Positions 11,503 through 21,764 of a stretch of 64,000 bases of DNA are shown piece by piece. Below the pieces are notes generated by a model. That model saw only the letters and a program-made list of their open reading frames with translations, searched no databases and was not told the DNA's origin. The stretch covers positions 434,001-498,000 of the forward strand of contig JACKAB010000005.1 in NCBI GenBank assembly GCA_020635285.1. The letters run 5' to 3'. Each line of letters starts with the position of its first letter. The first letter of the stretch is position 1. The DNA is from Ignavibacteriales bacterium. Its GTDB lineage: Bacteria; Bacteroidota; Ignavibacteria; Ignavibacteriales; Melioribacteraceae. The position numbers and the translations under genes were made by a program.

Positions 11503-12576
11503 ATGGAACACTTTGATGTAATGGAAAAATATGGTCATGAGCAAATTGTATTTTGTTCAAATAAAGAATCCGGATTACGTGCAATCATTGCAATTCATGA
11601 CACAACTTTGGGACCGGCAATTGGCGGAACCAGAATGTGGAATTATAAGGATGTTAATGAAGCATTGGAAGATGTTTTAAGGCTTTCACGAGGAATGACG
11701 TATAAAGCTTCTATTGCTGGCCTTAATTTTGGCGGAGGCAATGCTGTAATAATTGGAGATTCAGAAACTGCAAAAACCGAGCTGCTATTTAGAACTTTCG
11801 GCAAATTTATTCAAGGCCTTTCCGGTAGATATATTACTGCAGAAGATGTAGGGACAACAGTAAAAGATATGGAATATGTTTTAATGGAAACTGAACATGT
11901 AACTGGAATTTCTAAGGCCCTTGGTGGTTCCGGAGATCCTGCTCCAGTTTCAGCGTATGGAGTTTACGTTGGCATTAAAGCATGTGCAAAAGCAAAGTGG
12001 GGAAGTGATTCATTAGAAGGTAAAAAAATAGTTGTGCAAGGTGCCGGACAAGTTTCTAGATATTTGTGTGAACATTTGGATAATGAAGGGGCAGTAATAT
12101 ATATTAGTGATTTAGTGGAATCCAAAATTAATCGAATGCTGGATTCTGTGAAAGCTGAAGTCATTTCTCCCGAACAAGTTTATTCAATGGAAGCAGATAT
12201 ATTTGCGCCTTGTGCATTGGGAGCGGTAATAAATGATAAAACAATCCCCAAATTTAGATTTGATATTATTGCCGGATCTGCTAATAATCAATTGGCAGAT
12301 GAAGATAAACATGGAAAAAAATTATTGGAGAAAGGTATATTATATGCTCCAGATTATGTAATTAATGCGGGCGGACTAATTAACGTATCAAATGAATTAA
12401 ATGGATATAGACAGGATAGAGCACTAAAACAAGCAGATGGAATTTATGATACCCTAACAAAAGTAATTGAAATTTCAAATGAGCAAAAAATTCCAACTAA
12501 TTTAGCATCAAACAAAATTGCTGAAGAAAGATTAAAAAAAATTGGCGGAATAAGAAAAATTTATTCTGGCAAATAA
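11503..12576 (+). CDS. Leucine dehydrogenase family enzyme with Asn at the catalytic lysine position
   Basis: An intact 357-residue member of the Glu/Leu/Phe/Val dehydrogenases, which interconvert branched-chain amino acids and 2-oxo acids with NAD. Visible are GGTRMWNY, MTYKASIAGLNFGGG, TAEDVGTT, GDPAPVSAYGVYVG and the Rossmann turn VQGAGQVSRYL. The substrate lysine is present at residue 68 (MTYK). The expected catalytic lysine at residue 80 (GGGK in leucine dehydrogenases) is Asn, codon AAT at 11740-11742. This could be an inactive or altered enzyme, or a single-base error. A ribosome binding site (AACGGAG) precedes the ATG. Confidence 0.88.
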   Translation: MEHFDVMEKYGHEQIVFCSNKESGLRAIIAIHDTTLGPAIGGTRMWNYKDVNEALEDVLRLSRGMTYKASIAGLNFGGGNAVIIGDSETAKTELLFRTFGKFIQGLSGRYITAEDVGTTVKDMEYVLMETEHVTGISKALGGSGDPAPVSAYGVYVGIKACAKAKWGSDSLEGKKIVVQGAGQVSRYLCEHLDNEGAVIYISDLVESKINRMLDSVKAEVISPEQVYSMEADIFAPCALGAVINDKTIPKFRFDIIAGSANNQLADEDKHGKKLLEKGILYAPDYVINAGGLINVSNELNGYRQDRALKQADGIYDTLTKVIEISNEQKIPTNLASNKIAEERLKKIGGIRKIYSGK

Positions 12577-12600
12577 TTTAGTAATTATTAAAATTATAAT

Positions 12601-13044
12601 ATGAAATCAAAAAGAAGAATACTTAGAGAAAAAATTTTACAAATTTTATATGCTTATGAAATGAACGGAAGCGGATTATCAGAAATAATTGATGATCAAC
12701 TAAAAGACATTTCAAAGATTGAGGATAGAGAATTCTGTTCGAAACTTGTAAACTTTGTTTTAGCAAAAAAAAAAGAAATTGAAGATAAAATTGAGAAACG
12801 ACTTGTAAATTGGGATGTTGCAAGAATTGCAATGGTTGATTTTATATTGCTAAGAATTGGAGTAGGGGAAATTTTATATATTGAAGATATTCCGCCAAAG
12901 GTTACAATAAATGAAATTATTGAAATAGCGAAAGAATACAGCACTGCAAAAAGCGGAAAATTTATTAATGGAATTTTAGATGCAGTTTTGCTTGATATTA
13001 AAAGTGAAGGTAAGCTAAAAAAAAGTTGGCAGAGGACTGATTGA
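12601..13044 (+). CDS. nusB: Transcription antitermination factor NusB
   Basis: A small helical RNA-binding protein that joins NusE/S10 at boxA for rRNA antitermination. RRILREKILQILYAYEMN at the start and the C-terminal PPKVTINEIIEIAKEYSTAKSGKFINGILDAV are typical. The last residues (after EGKLKK) are probably read in a wrong frame because of the A8 run near 13,017-13,024; the alternative VGRGLIE then TGA at 13038-13040 looks more natural. The stop touches the start of the next gene. Confidence 0.92.
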   Translation: MKSKRRILREKILQILYAYEMNGSGLSEIIDDQLKDISKIEDREFCSKLVNFVLAKKKEIEDKIEKRLVNWDVARIAMVDFILLRIGVGEILYIEDIPPKVTINEIIEIAKEYSTAKSGKFINGILDAVLLDIKSEGKLKKSWQRTD

Positions 13045-14363
13045 AAAATCCCTTCAAAACAATCCTAATATTGATTCACCACAGAATAAGTTCAAAATTT
13101 TTGTTTGGACTTTATACGATTTTGCTAATACATCATACTCCATAGTAGTTGTAACTTTTATATTTGCAGTTTACTTTAAAGAAGTAATAGCAGATAAGCA
13201 GCCAATTGGAGACTTATACTGGAGTTTAGGTATAAGCATCTCAATGATTTTGACCGCTATAATTTCTCCTATTCTTGGTGCAATTTCAGATCACTCAGCG
13301 GGTAAAAAAAGATTTTTATTATTATTCACTCTCATTTGTATTATCTCAACCTCTCTTTTGTATTTTACAGGAAGTGGCGATATATTATTTGCATTAATCC
13401 TTTTTATACTTGCTAACATTGGCTTTGAGGCGGGACTTGTTTTTTACGATGCCTTTTTTGCCTGAAATTACACAGCCAAATACTTACGGCAGAGTTAGTG
13501 GATATGGTTTTGCAATGGGTTATTTGGGATCATTGATAGTATTAGCCCTTTCATTTCCATTCATTACTTCCGGCAGTATAAAAGAAACCTTTCCTTAGCT
13601 GCTCTATTCTTTTTGTTTTTGCAATTCCTATTTTTATTTTTCTCAAAGATTCACGAAAAGATGTAAGCCGAGAGATATATCTTATATTAAAATTGGTTTG
13701 AATAGAGTATTTACAACTATTACACATCTTAAGGATTACAAAAATTTAGCTTTATTTCTGTTAGCATTTTTCTGCTACATTGAAGGTGTAAATACAGTAA
13801 TATTTTTTGCCGGTAACTATGCTTTTTCAACATTGAATTTTACAATGGAAGAATTAATTGTGTTCTTCATTATTGTTCAAACTACAGCAATATTCGGATC
13901 TATATTATTCGGCATAATCTCAGATTCAATAGGTCAAAAAAAATCAATTATAATATCATTATATATCTGGATTTTTACTGTTTTGCTAGCATACTTTACA
14001 AGCAGTAATGATAATTATTTAGTTAATACATTTGCAGATTTGTTAAACAACACGAATAAAGAAATAATGATAAAGAGTTTTTATTTAGTGGGACTTTTAG
14101 CCGGCAGTGTAATGGGTGCAACTCAATCAACAAGTAGAAGTTTAATGAGCAAACTTACTCCGGATGAAAAGAAAACAGAATTTTTTGGATTTTATTCATT
14201 ATTCGGTAAGAGTTCTGCTGTAGTTGGGCCGTTAGTTTTTGGTTTAGTCAGTTTTATTAGCGGCAATCAAAGATATGCAATTCTTTCTGTTGGACTATTT
14301 TTCATTCTAGGTTTGTTCGTTCTTCACTTCGTTAAAGATAATTTAAAACCAGCTGAAAACTAA
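13041..14363 (+). CDS. Major facilitator transporter, UMF1 type, several frameshifts
   Basis: A 12-helix inner-membrane transporter. The UMF1 family (bacterial relatives of fungal Atg22) is recognised from VWTLYDFANTSYSIVVVTF, GAISDHSAGKKRFLL, YDAFLPEITQP (after removing one T near 13,455), GRVSGYGFAMGYLGS, and TQSTSRSLMSKLTPDEKKTEFFGFYSL. Frame breaks are near 13,060, 13,455, 13,590 and 13,690; the last 221 residues are intact. The start is uncertain: TTG at 13041 is the best candidate. The substrate is unknown. Confidence 0.75.
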
Positions 14364-14391
14364 TTTTTAATTTTTGAAATTGTAAATTTTA

Positions 14392-15043
14392 TTAATAAAA
14401 AACAACCGCGGCAGAAATTAAAAACCATGAAAGTCCAATTGCAGTTGCCGAAACGCCAGTAATATATTCCAAAATTTGTGTGTCAGTTTCTCTTAATGTT
14501 GATGTTAATAAATCTTCTTTAATATCTGCCAGAACATAAAAACAGCTAACCAAACCTATAAATCTTAAGATAATGTTCGCCAAAAATTCTGGAAAATATC
14601 TTGGGATAATAAAAAAAAATGCACTAACTAATAATCCAAGAAAAATTTGAATTCCACCTTGAATTAAGTTTATGGTAACAATTAAAATTATTAGTACCAA
14701 AATGTTCAAAAACCATTTTTTAAATCTAGGATAAAATGAGGTGAGATAAATCATCGAACCTACCATTAAACTTCCTAGGTATCCGGAAGCTGCAAGCAAC
14801 ACGGCGTTACCATTTTTAATAATTGTCTGCCCGGAAAGATTTAGATTAAATGTGAGGAATTTTATTTCTCCTCCTGAAAGTACTGCTGCTAAAACATGGC
14901 TTATTTCATGAATTAAAACCACAAAAAGTTTTATTGGAAAAACTATCTTTGATTCCCAAAATAAAAATGTAAATATTAATAATAATGATGAAAATAATTA
15001 TCAGTTCAGTATTTTGAGTAGGAGTCCAAGTTGATTTATTCAT
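14392..15043 (-). CDS. Peptidase M50B-like membrane protein, one frameshift
   Basis: A predicted membrane zinc protease-like protein with the HExxH motif as VLIHEISHVLAAVLSGG, followed by five or more hydrophobic segments including an NLIQGG motif. It resembles the M50B-like family rather than classical site-2 proteases such as RseP: there is no PDZ domain. ATG on the minus strand at 15043 gives MNKSTWTPTQNTE and a first helix; the frame switches between about 14,930 and 15,000. It converges with the UMF1 gene, 28 bp apart. Confidence 0.68.
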
Positions 15044-15067
15044 AACAGAAAAATATAGAGAATGGAA

Positions 15068-15996
15068 TTAACTTGACAACTCATTTTGGTTTTCATTCTT
15101 ATTAATAATTTTCAAATCTATTGGTTTGCTGTCTTCACCAAAATAAATTGTTTGATGCGGAAATGGAATTTCAATTTTATTTTCATCAAAAGCTAATTTT
15201 ACTCTTCTCAAGAATTCACGACCCACTAACCATTGGCGACTTGGGAATGTTTTTATTTTTCCTTTAATTACAACTGCTGAATCACCTAATTGATCAACTC
15301 CAAAAATTTCTATTTCTTCCATTATGAAATTTTTAAAGTTTTCATCTTGCTGTAATTTTTTGCTGACATCTTTTAAAATTTCAATTACATGATCTGTATT
15401 TTCTTTATAAGCCACTCCAATTTCAAAAATATATGCAGACCATTCGTTAGTTTTATTGCTTAAAGTTGTTATTGTGCCATTTGGGAAAATGTGAACAGTT
15501 CCGCTTAAATCTCTCAAGACGATTGTTCTAAAATTAATTTTTTCAACACCTCCGCTAGTTCCATTTATTACAGCTACATCACCTACTCTAACTTGGTTTT
15601 CTAGAATTATAAAAAAGCCTGAAATAATATCTCTAACTAAATTCTGAGCACCAAATCCAACTGCAAGTCCAATAATACCAGCACCTGCAATAATTGGTGC
15701 AATATCTACTCCAAATTTTTTGAGGATAACCATAAAAGTAATTATCCAAATAGCAATAAAAGCGCCTTGTCTAAAAAGTCTGATAATAGTATTAATCCTT
15801 TTTTCATGTTCACTGGGTGGCTCACCTTCTGTTTTGCTATTTTTAATTAAATTCGTTTGAAGTCGGCGAAGCAGCTTCTGCACCAACTTTATTAATAGCC
15901 AAGCTACAAAAAATGAGTACGAATAAAATTTCAATTACAGTGTGCAGCATTGTTTCCCAATTATATTTTGCAATAAAAAATTTTAATTGATTCCAT
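15068..15996 (-). CDS. Small-conductance mechanosensitive channel (MscS family), frameshifted N-terminus
   Basis: Releases solutes when membrane tension rises. The pore helix and beta domain are clear: AGAGIIGLAVGFGAQNLVRD, then FFIILENQVRVGDVAVINGT, VEKINFRTIVLRDLSGTVH and IFPNG. The C-terminal domain ends with an INKNENQNELSS tail. The N-terminal part from ATG at 15996 (MESIKIFIAKYNWETMLHTV) is recovered only with two corrections near 15,975 and 15,915. Total about 308 residues. It lies in the same orientation as, and 72 bp downstream of, the kgd-type gene. Confidence 0.85.
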
Positions 15997-16059
15997 TATA
16001 TTTTCCTTTTTCTATAAAATTAAATCTAAAACTTTTTTCTAATCCACAACAATATTATT

Positions 16060-19000
16060 CTAACTAAAAGCTTGCTTCATAATTTTATGTTGGGTTTCTT
16101 GAAACATTTTGCTTGAACCAACTGCTGGACTAGCACTTTCTTTTCTTCCACAGTAAATTAATTTTTTATTTCTTGGCAGCACATCAAATAAATTCATAAA
16201 TACAAAATTCCATGCGCCCATATTCTGTGGTTCTTCTTGAACCCAAAGAAAATCATTTGACTTCTTATACTTTTGTAAAATATCAAGCATTAATTTCTTT
16301 TCAAAAGGATAGTATTGTTCAAGCCTAATAATTGCGACGTCATCATGGTTATTCTCTTCTCTATACTTTAGTAAATCATAATATACTTTTCCACTGGTAA
16401 TTAAAACTTTTCTAAATTTATTTTTGTTTTCAAATTCATCATCTATTATTGACCTAAATTGTTCATTTGTAAAATCTTTTATTTCAGATCTTGCATCTGG
16501 GAGACGTAATAAACTTTTAGGTGTAAAAATAATTAATGGTTTATCAATCCTTCCCAATACTTGTTTGCGCAGAAGATGGAAGTATTGTGCGGGTGTTGTT
16601 GGATTTGCCACAATCATGTTATTTTCTGCACAGAGAATTAAGAATCTTTCAATTCTTGCACTACTATGTTCAGGTCCTTGTCCTTCTTGCGCATGCGGTA
16701 ATAATAAAACAATATTGTTTGGTAAATTCCATTTTACTTCTGAAGAAGAAATAAAATTATCAATAATTACTTGAGCACCATTTACAAAATCTCCAAATTG
16801 CGCTTCCCACAATACTAAGGTCAATGGATCCGCAGCACTGTATCCAAACTCAAAACCAAGCACTGCATTTTCAGATAGGTGGCTATCAAGTGCTTCAATA
16901 GTGGCTTGATCTGATGTAATAGAATTCATTGGAAGAATTTCATTCCCGGTAATCATATCGGTTAAAATTAAATGCCTTTGACTAAAAGTTCCTCGTGCAC
17001 TATCTTGCCCGCTTAAACGCACGGGAAATTTATCAAGAAGTAATGAAGCAAAAGCAATTGCTTCACCTAATGCCCAATCAATTTTTTCGCTTTTATCCAA
17101 AACTTCATTTCGTTTTTCTAATATTTTTTTAAGTTTTGGATTTATATTAAAATCTTCAGGAATGTTTCCAAGTCCGGTTATGATTTGCTTTAAGTTCTTT
17201 TGATCAATTTTTGTTTTACCATTAGGTTTAATTTTTTCAATCTCTCCTTTTGGAAGAGCCAGTGGTCTATCCGGTTTAAAATCGATTTGTGTATTTTTAG
17301 AAATTTCCAATGAGTGATTTAAACACTCCAAAGTTCCATCGGTAAAATTTTGAATTTCATCTTCACTCAAAATATTTTCAGAAATAATTTTTTTAGTATA
17401 AGTTGTCTTAACGGATAATTTTTCTTTAATCTTTTTATACATAATCGGCTGAGTATAAAACGGATCATCACCTTCATTGTGTCCGTGTTTTCTGAATCCA
17501 AACAAATCTAATACAACATCTTTATTAAATTTTTGTCTATATTCAAATGCAAGTTTTGTCATCCAGACTGCAGCTTCGGGATTATCACCATTTATATGAA
17601 ATATTGGAGCTTGCACCATCTTCGCTACATCTGTTGGGTATGGAGATGAGCGAGCTTCATCTGGAGTGGTTGTAAATCCAATCTGATTATTAATAATTAT
17701 GTGAATTGTTCCGCCAGTTCTGTAACCTTTTAGCTGAGAAAAATTTAATGTCTCAGCAACTATTCCTTGCCCGGCAAAAGCTGCATCGCCATGAACCAGT
17801 ACCGGAATTATTTGCCTTCTTTCTTCGTCTTTAATTCGTGTTTGTTTTGCCCTAACAATGCCTTCAACAACCGGATCAACAAATTCTAAATGGCTGGGAT
17901 TGGATGCTACTGAAACTTTAATTTGTTTTTGATTATAAGTATTATAAATCCCAGTTGCGCCTAAATGATATTTTACATCACCGGTGCCTTGCGGTAGTTC
18001 AGGCAAGTTTACATCTTCAAATTCGGAAAAGATTTGTTCATAAGTCTTGCCAATGATATTTGCAAGTACATTCAATCTTCCTCTATGTGCCATTCCCAGA
18101 AAAATTTCTTTAACATTATCATCAGCGGCTAATCCTAATAAATGATCAAGCACTGGAATTACAGTTTCCGAGCCTTCCAAAGAAAATCTTTTATGACCAA
18201 TAAATTTTGTTTGCAGAAAATGTTCAAATGACTCAGCTATTATAAGCATTTTTAAAATTCTTTTTTTATTATCATTATCAATCTCAGGCTTATTTCTAAT
18301 CTCCTCCATTCTATTCATAAGCCATTCTTTTTCATCTGGATGTTGAATATGCATAAACTCAGCACCAATCATTTCACTATAGGTCTGACGAATTGCATCA
18401 AGTATTTTTCTTAATGTTGCTCTTTCAAGTCCTTTTACATTGCTTACAAATTCTCTATCGTAATCCCAAATTGTAAATCCGTAGGTTGCCGGATCTAGTT
18501 CTTTATAATATTCTGAGCGATATGATAAAGGATTGAGATTTGCAATTAAATGTCCTCTCACTCGGTAAATATTTACTAGTAAATGTATTTTAGCTTGTTT
18601 TTCTATTTCTTCAAAACTATGATTGCCATTTAATGATCTTGAGGTCGTATCAACGCCCCAATAAACAGGCATTTGCGGAATTTTGAGATCGTGGAAGATA
18701 TTTTCATAAAAATTATCATTGCCTCTTAGAAGATTATCTATCTCACGTAAAAATTCTCCTGATGCTGCACCTTGAATTATTCTGTGATCATAAGTATTAG
18801 TTATATTCATAACCTTACCTATTCCAAGCGAAGCAAGAGACGTTTGGCTCATCGCTTTAAACTCGGCGGGATAATCAATTGCACCAATTCCAATTATGCA
18901 GCCTTGTCCTGTCATCAAACGTGGTATTGAAGTAACAGTTCCTAATCCACCGGGATTTGTAATCGAAATAGTTGTTCCTTGAAAATCATCAGGTTCAATT

Positions 19001-19659
19001 TTTCCTTGTTTTGCTTTATTAACAAGCTCATCATAAGATTTGCGAAACTCAAAGAAATTTTTGTTCGAAGATTTTTTAATATTAGGAACAATTAATGACC
19101 TAGTGCCATTTTTTTTAATTAAATCAACTGCAATGCCAAGGTTTACGGAATCTTTTCTTACAAGCTGAGGTTTACCATCAATAAACATAAATGAATTATT
19201 TAAATCGTTAAAATGCCTTAGAGCTTTAACGACTGCGAAAGCAACAATGTGAGAATACGAAATTTTATTTTCGCCAATTTTCAATAAATGATAGTTAATT
19301 ATTCTTCTATTTTCTTCAAGAAGTTTTACCAAAATTGTTCTTTGTGATGTGGCAGTAGGAATACTTAGACTTGCTTCCATGTTCTCAATTATTTTTGCGC
19401 CAACACCAATAATTGGTTCAATATTTTCTTCACTGTTTTTGAAGTTATAAGGTGCTTGTTCTTTGCTCCTTACAATATTTTTTTCTTCAATTTTAGTTTT
19501 TTCAGATTCAGAAGAACCTAAATTATTAAAATAATTTTTCCAATGATCGGAAACGGAATCTGAATCAGTTATAAATTTTTCATAAAAATCCAGAACATAT
19601 CCGGCGTTCATTCCGAAATGCTCGTATAGATATTTTTGTATTTCTTCTCTAGTTTTCAT
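16060..19659 (-). CDS. kgd: Fused 2-oxoglutarate dehydrogenase E1 / succinyltransferase-like domain (KGD/OdhA type)
   Basis: An intact 1,199-residue TCA-cycle enzyme. Residues 1-50 hold the E1 N-terminal helical segment (LYEHFGMNAGYVLDFYEKF). About 80-320 form an E2-like acyltransferase core with TISITNPGGLGT and TYDHRIIQGAASGEFLREI; Gln replaces the Asp of classical E2, as in actinobacterial KGD. About 345 onward is the thiamine-diphosphate E1, with GMAHRGRLNVLAN, HGDAAFAGQGIVAETLNFS, NNQIGFTT and LPHAQEGQGPEHSSAR. There is no lipoyl domain, so a separate lipoylated E2 and an E3 must act with it. This layout is classically described in Mycobacterium and Corynebacterium. Confidence 0.93.
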   Translation of the reverse strand: MKTREEIQKYLYEHFGMNAGYVLDFYEKFITDSDSVSDHWKNYFNNLGSSESEKTKIEEKNIVRSKEQAPYNFKNSEENIEPIIGVGAKIIENMEASLSIPTATSQRTILVKLLEENRRIINYHLLKIGENKISYSHIVAFAVVKALRHFNDLNNSFMFIDGKPQLVRKDSVNLGIAVDLIKKNGTRSLIVPNIKKSSNKNFFEFRKSYDELVNKAKQGKIEPDDFQGTTISITNPGGLGTVTSIPRLMTGQGCIIGIGAIDYPAEFKAMSQTSLASLGIGKVMNITNTYDHRIIQGAASGEFLREIDNLLRGNDNFYENIFHDLKIPQMPVYWGVDTTSRSLNGNHSFEEIEKQAKIHLLVNIYRVRGHLIANLNPLSYRSEYYKELDPATYGFTIWDYDREFVSNVKGLERATLRKILDAIRQTYSEMIGAEFMHIQHPDEKEWLMNRMEEIRNKPEIDNDNKKRILKMLIIAESFEHFLQTKFIGHKRFSLEGSETVIPVLDHLLGLAADDNVKEIFLGMAHRGRLNVLANIIGKTYEQIFSEFEDVNLPELPQGTGDVKYHLGATGIYNTYNQKQIKVSVASNPSHLEFVDPVVEGIVRAKQTRIKDEERRQIIPVLVHGDAAFAGQGIVAETLNFSQLKGYRTGGTIHIIINNQIGFTTTPDEARSSPYPTDVAKMVQAPIFHINGDNPEAAVWMTKLAFEYRQKFNKDVVLDLFGFRKHGHNEGDDPFYTQPIMYKKIKEKLSVKTTYTKKIISENILSEDEIQNFTDGTLECLNHSLEISKNTQIDFKPDRPLALPKGEIEKIKPNGKTKIDQKNLKQIITGLGNIPEDFNINPKLKKILEKRNEVLDKSEKIDWALGEAIAFASLLLDKFPVRLSGQDSARGTFSQRHLILTDMITGNEILPMNSITSDQATIEALDSHLSENAVLGFEFGYSAADPLTLVLWEAQFGDFVNGAQVIIDNFISSSEVKWNLPNNIVLLLPHAQEGQGPEHSSARIERFLILCAENNMIVANPTTPAQYFHLLRKQVLGRIDKPLIIFTPKSLLRLPDARSEIKDFTNEQFRSIIDDEFENKNKFRKVLITSGKVYYDLLKYREENNHDDVAIIRLEQYYPFEKKLMLDILQKYKKSNDFLWVQEEPQNMGAWNFVFMNLFDVLPRNKKLIYCGRKESASPAVGSSKMFQETQHKIMKQAFS

Positions 19660-19815
19660 TTTTATATATGACTTTCTTATTTTATTACGTTAATTACTTT
19701 AGTTATCTTAGTTCAGTATAATATACAGATAGTATTCTTAAAATATAATTTTAAAAAATGATAATATGTTTTTATAATAAATACAGTAAAACAAGATATT
19801 TAAATTAAGGGATAA

Positions 19816-20372
19816 ATGGAGAAGAAAACAAATAGTTTTGAATTATTAGAATGTATAAAATTAAGATTTAGTCCGAAAAATTTTTCTAATAAAGAGGTCA
19901 GTCAATTGATTGTAAAAAGTTGTCTAGAAGCTGCAAGAACAGCACCATCTTCTTATAACGAACAACCATGGAAATTTATTGTAGGATTTAAAGGTGATGC
20001 AATATATAATAAAATTGCATCAACCTTAGGTGAAAGTAATGCTATTTGGGCTACTAGTGCACCAGTATTGATTTGTGGATTGACAAATACTAAACTAAAG
20101 CGAAACGGTAAAGATAATACTAAAGCTCAATATGATTTAGGACAGTCTGTGGCTTATTTAACTTTTTACAGGCAATGTCTCTAAATGTTTATGTACATCA
20201 AATGGGTGGTTTCAACGCAATTAAATTACATGAGATTTTTGATCTGGATGAACATTTAATTCCTTTAATAACAATAGCGCTTGGTTATGTAGGCGATGAT
20301 GAACAAAAAACAGTAAAAGATAGATCAAGAAAAGAATTTACCGAAATAATTATTTCTGAAAGAGATTTTTAA
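19816..20372 (+). CDS. Nitroreductase family protein, one frameshift
   Basis: An FMN-dependent NAD(P)H oxidoreductase. Visible are the FMN phosphate segment CIKLRFSPKNFSN, AARTAPSSYNEQPWKFIV and, after a break near 20,170, AMSLNVYVHQMGGF and ITIALGYVGDDE. About 186 residues, normal for the short subfamily. Two extra T residues near 20,165-20,170 explain the break. It is transcribed divergently from kgd across a 156-bp AT-rich gap that presumably holds both promoters. The substrate is unknown. Confidence 0.8.
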
Positions 20373-20415
20373 TTAAAAATAAATACAAAAGAAATTTATA
20401 ATACTATGTAACTTT

Positions 20416-21360
20416 TTAATGGTTAGAACCGCTGTTAAGAACATCAGCAATTTTTTGATTATTCTTTTTAACAATTATAAAATCATTTTTTATTGCAAGT
20501 TTATTATGTGCATATTTCATTCTAATAATATAAGTAAACTCAGCACCAAAGAAAAAAATCATACTTGAGTAATAAATCCAAATTAGCAGAAGTACCAGAC
20601 TACCTGCAGCTCCGTATACATTTCCGTAATATGTATTTCCTAAATAGATACCAATTAAATATTTCCCTAAGTTAAATAATATTGATGTAAATAAAGCCCT
20701 TGCCAAACATAACTCCAACTTATATCTGCGTCTGGCAAATACTTAAATAACATTGCAAATAAAATTGTAAACACAATTACTGATACAACGATATCGCTAA
20801 TTTGTAAAATAGGCAGATACGAGGTGAAATCTGTAGTAATCATTTCTATATAATTAACAAATATATTTATCAAGGCACTTATAATTACAGAGAGAATAAA
20901 TAATAATCCAATTGCAAAAATTATTGGAAAAGTAAAAAGTCTGTTCTTAAAAAAAAAGTTTTAAACTATTACCCGGTTTTATTTCTATTCCCCAAATTAT
21001 ATTAAGAGATTCTTTAAGTTCAATAAAAACACCAAGCGCTCCGGCAATTAGAATTGTTCCGCTAATAATGGTTGGGACTAAACCAGATTCTTTAAAAAAA
21101 GAGTATTCTGCTAACGTTTTAAAAAGTTCTGCGCCTTCAACACCAATAAGTTCGCCTACTTGCTCAACTATTGTTTGATTTGCTGTTTCTTGACCTAAAA
21201 AAAATCCTACAATGGAAATTACAATTACTAAAAATGGCACCATTGATAAAATGGAGTAAAATGATAATGAAGCTGCCAGCTTTAATGATTTATCATCAAG
21301 CCATTGCATGTATGTGTCTTTAATTAGAGTCGGAAAATCTTTAATTTTCACTTTTTTCAT
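20416..21360 (-). CDS. YihY/BrkB-family membrane protein, two frameshifts
   Basis: A polytopic inner-membrane protein of unknown transport function. The N-terminal part has the family pattern LAASLSFYSILSMVPFLVIV, and ALGVFIELKESLNIIWGI follows. The middle piece covers about 20,667-20,873. The C-terminal piece has YGAAGSLVLLLIWIYYSSMI then FFGAEFTYI, the typical BrkB ending. Breaks are near 20,945 (an A run) and near 20,710. About 310 residues after correction. Confidence 0.82.
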
Positions 21361-21625
21361 AGTTATAAAAATATGCTTATTTAATTAAAGATTTACAGAA
21401 ATTATCATTTCAATCGGCTTAATAAAAATTAAAAATGTAAATCTAATTTTTTATTAATGGAATTATATTTTGTCTCAAATAATTAGAGTTTATTAATTGA
21501 TCTCAATTCTTAAATCAAAGCTGCCTATTACTTTATAACTTTTTTAACATTGTTTATTATTTTTGATCACTAGACCCAGGTAAAATTAAAAAGAAATTGC
21601 ATAAAGAAATAATAAATACTAAATT

Positions 21626-21641
21626 ACTAAACCGATTTAGT
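21626..21641. promoter_or_regulatory. LacI-family operator, copy 1
   Basis: The 16-bp palindrome ACTAAACCGATTTAGT has perfect 6-bp arms (ACTAAA/TTTAGT) around a CG-centred spacer, the usual architecture of LacI/PurR-type sites. It lies 76 bp (centre to centre) upstream of copy 2, a spacing that would allow cooperative binding. Confidence 0.65.
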
Positions 21642-21698
21642 CATAAAATAAATTATCTAGGTAACCTACTAAATAATAATAAGTTAAGGTTTTATGTT

Positions 21699-21728
21699 TT
21701 GACTAAAATGTTTTAGTTTTATTAAAAT
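21699..21728 (+). promoter_or_regulatory. Promoter overlapped by LacI-family operator, copy 2
   Basis: TTGACT (21699-21704) and TAAAAT (21723-21728) are separated by 18 bp. The palindrome ACTAAAATGTTTTAGT (21702-21717) lies across the -35 box and spacer, so a bound repressor would block polymerase. The start codon of the first locus gene is 37 bp downstream. Confidence 0.6.
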
Positions 21729-21764
21729 TTTCAAAAAATATTACCATAATATTAGGAAAGCAAT

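Larger units (their letters stand above)
21361..21764. other. Intergenic control region upstream of the polysaccharide locus
   Basis: A 404-bp AT-rich gap between the minus-strand yihY-type gene and the first gene of the polysaccharide locus. I see no ORF or RNA gene in it. It holds two LacI-type palindromes (21626-21641 and 21702-21717) and a promoter overlapping the second. Confidence 0.8.

Noticed and set aside
16424..16774. Plus-strand open frame of 116 codons inside kgd
   Set aside because: It lies wholly inside the intact 1,199-residue enzyme on the other strand, and its sequence looks like an antisense translation.
106..21360. Programmed ribosomal frameshifting as an explanation for the many broken genes
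   Set aside because: The breaks hit unrelated genes at random positions, need both +1 and -1 corrections, and lack a shared slippery site with a downstream structure.
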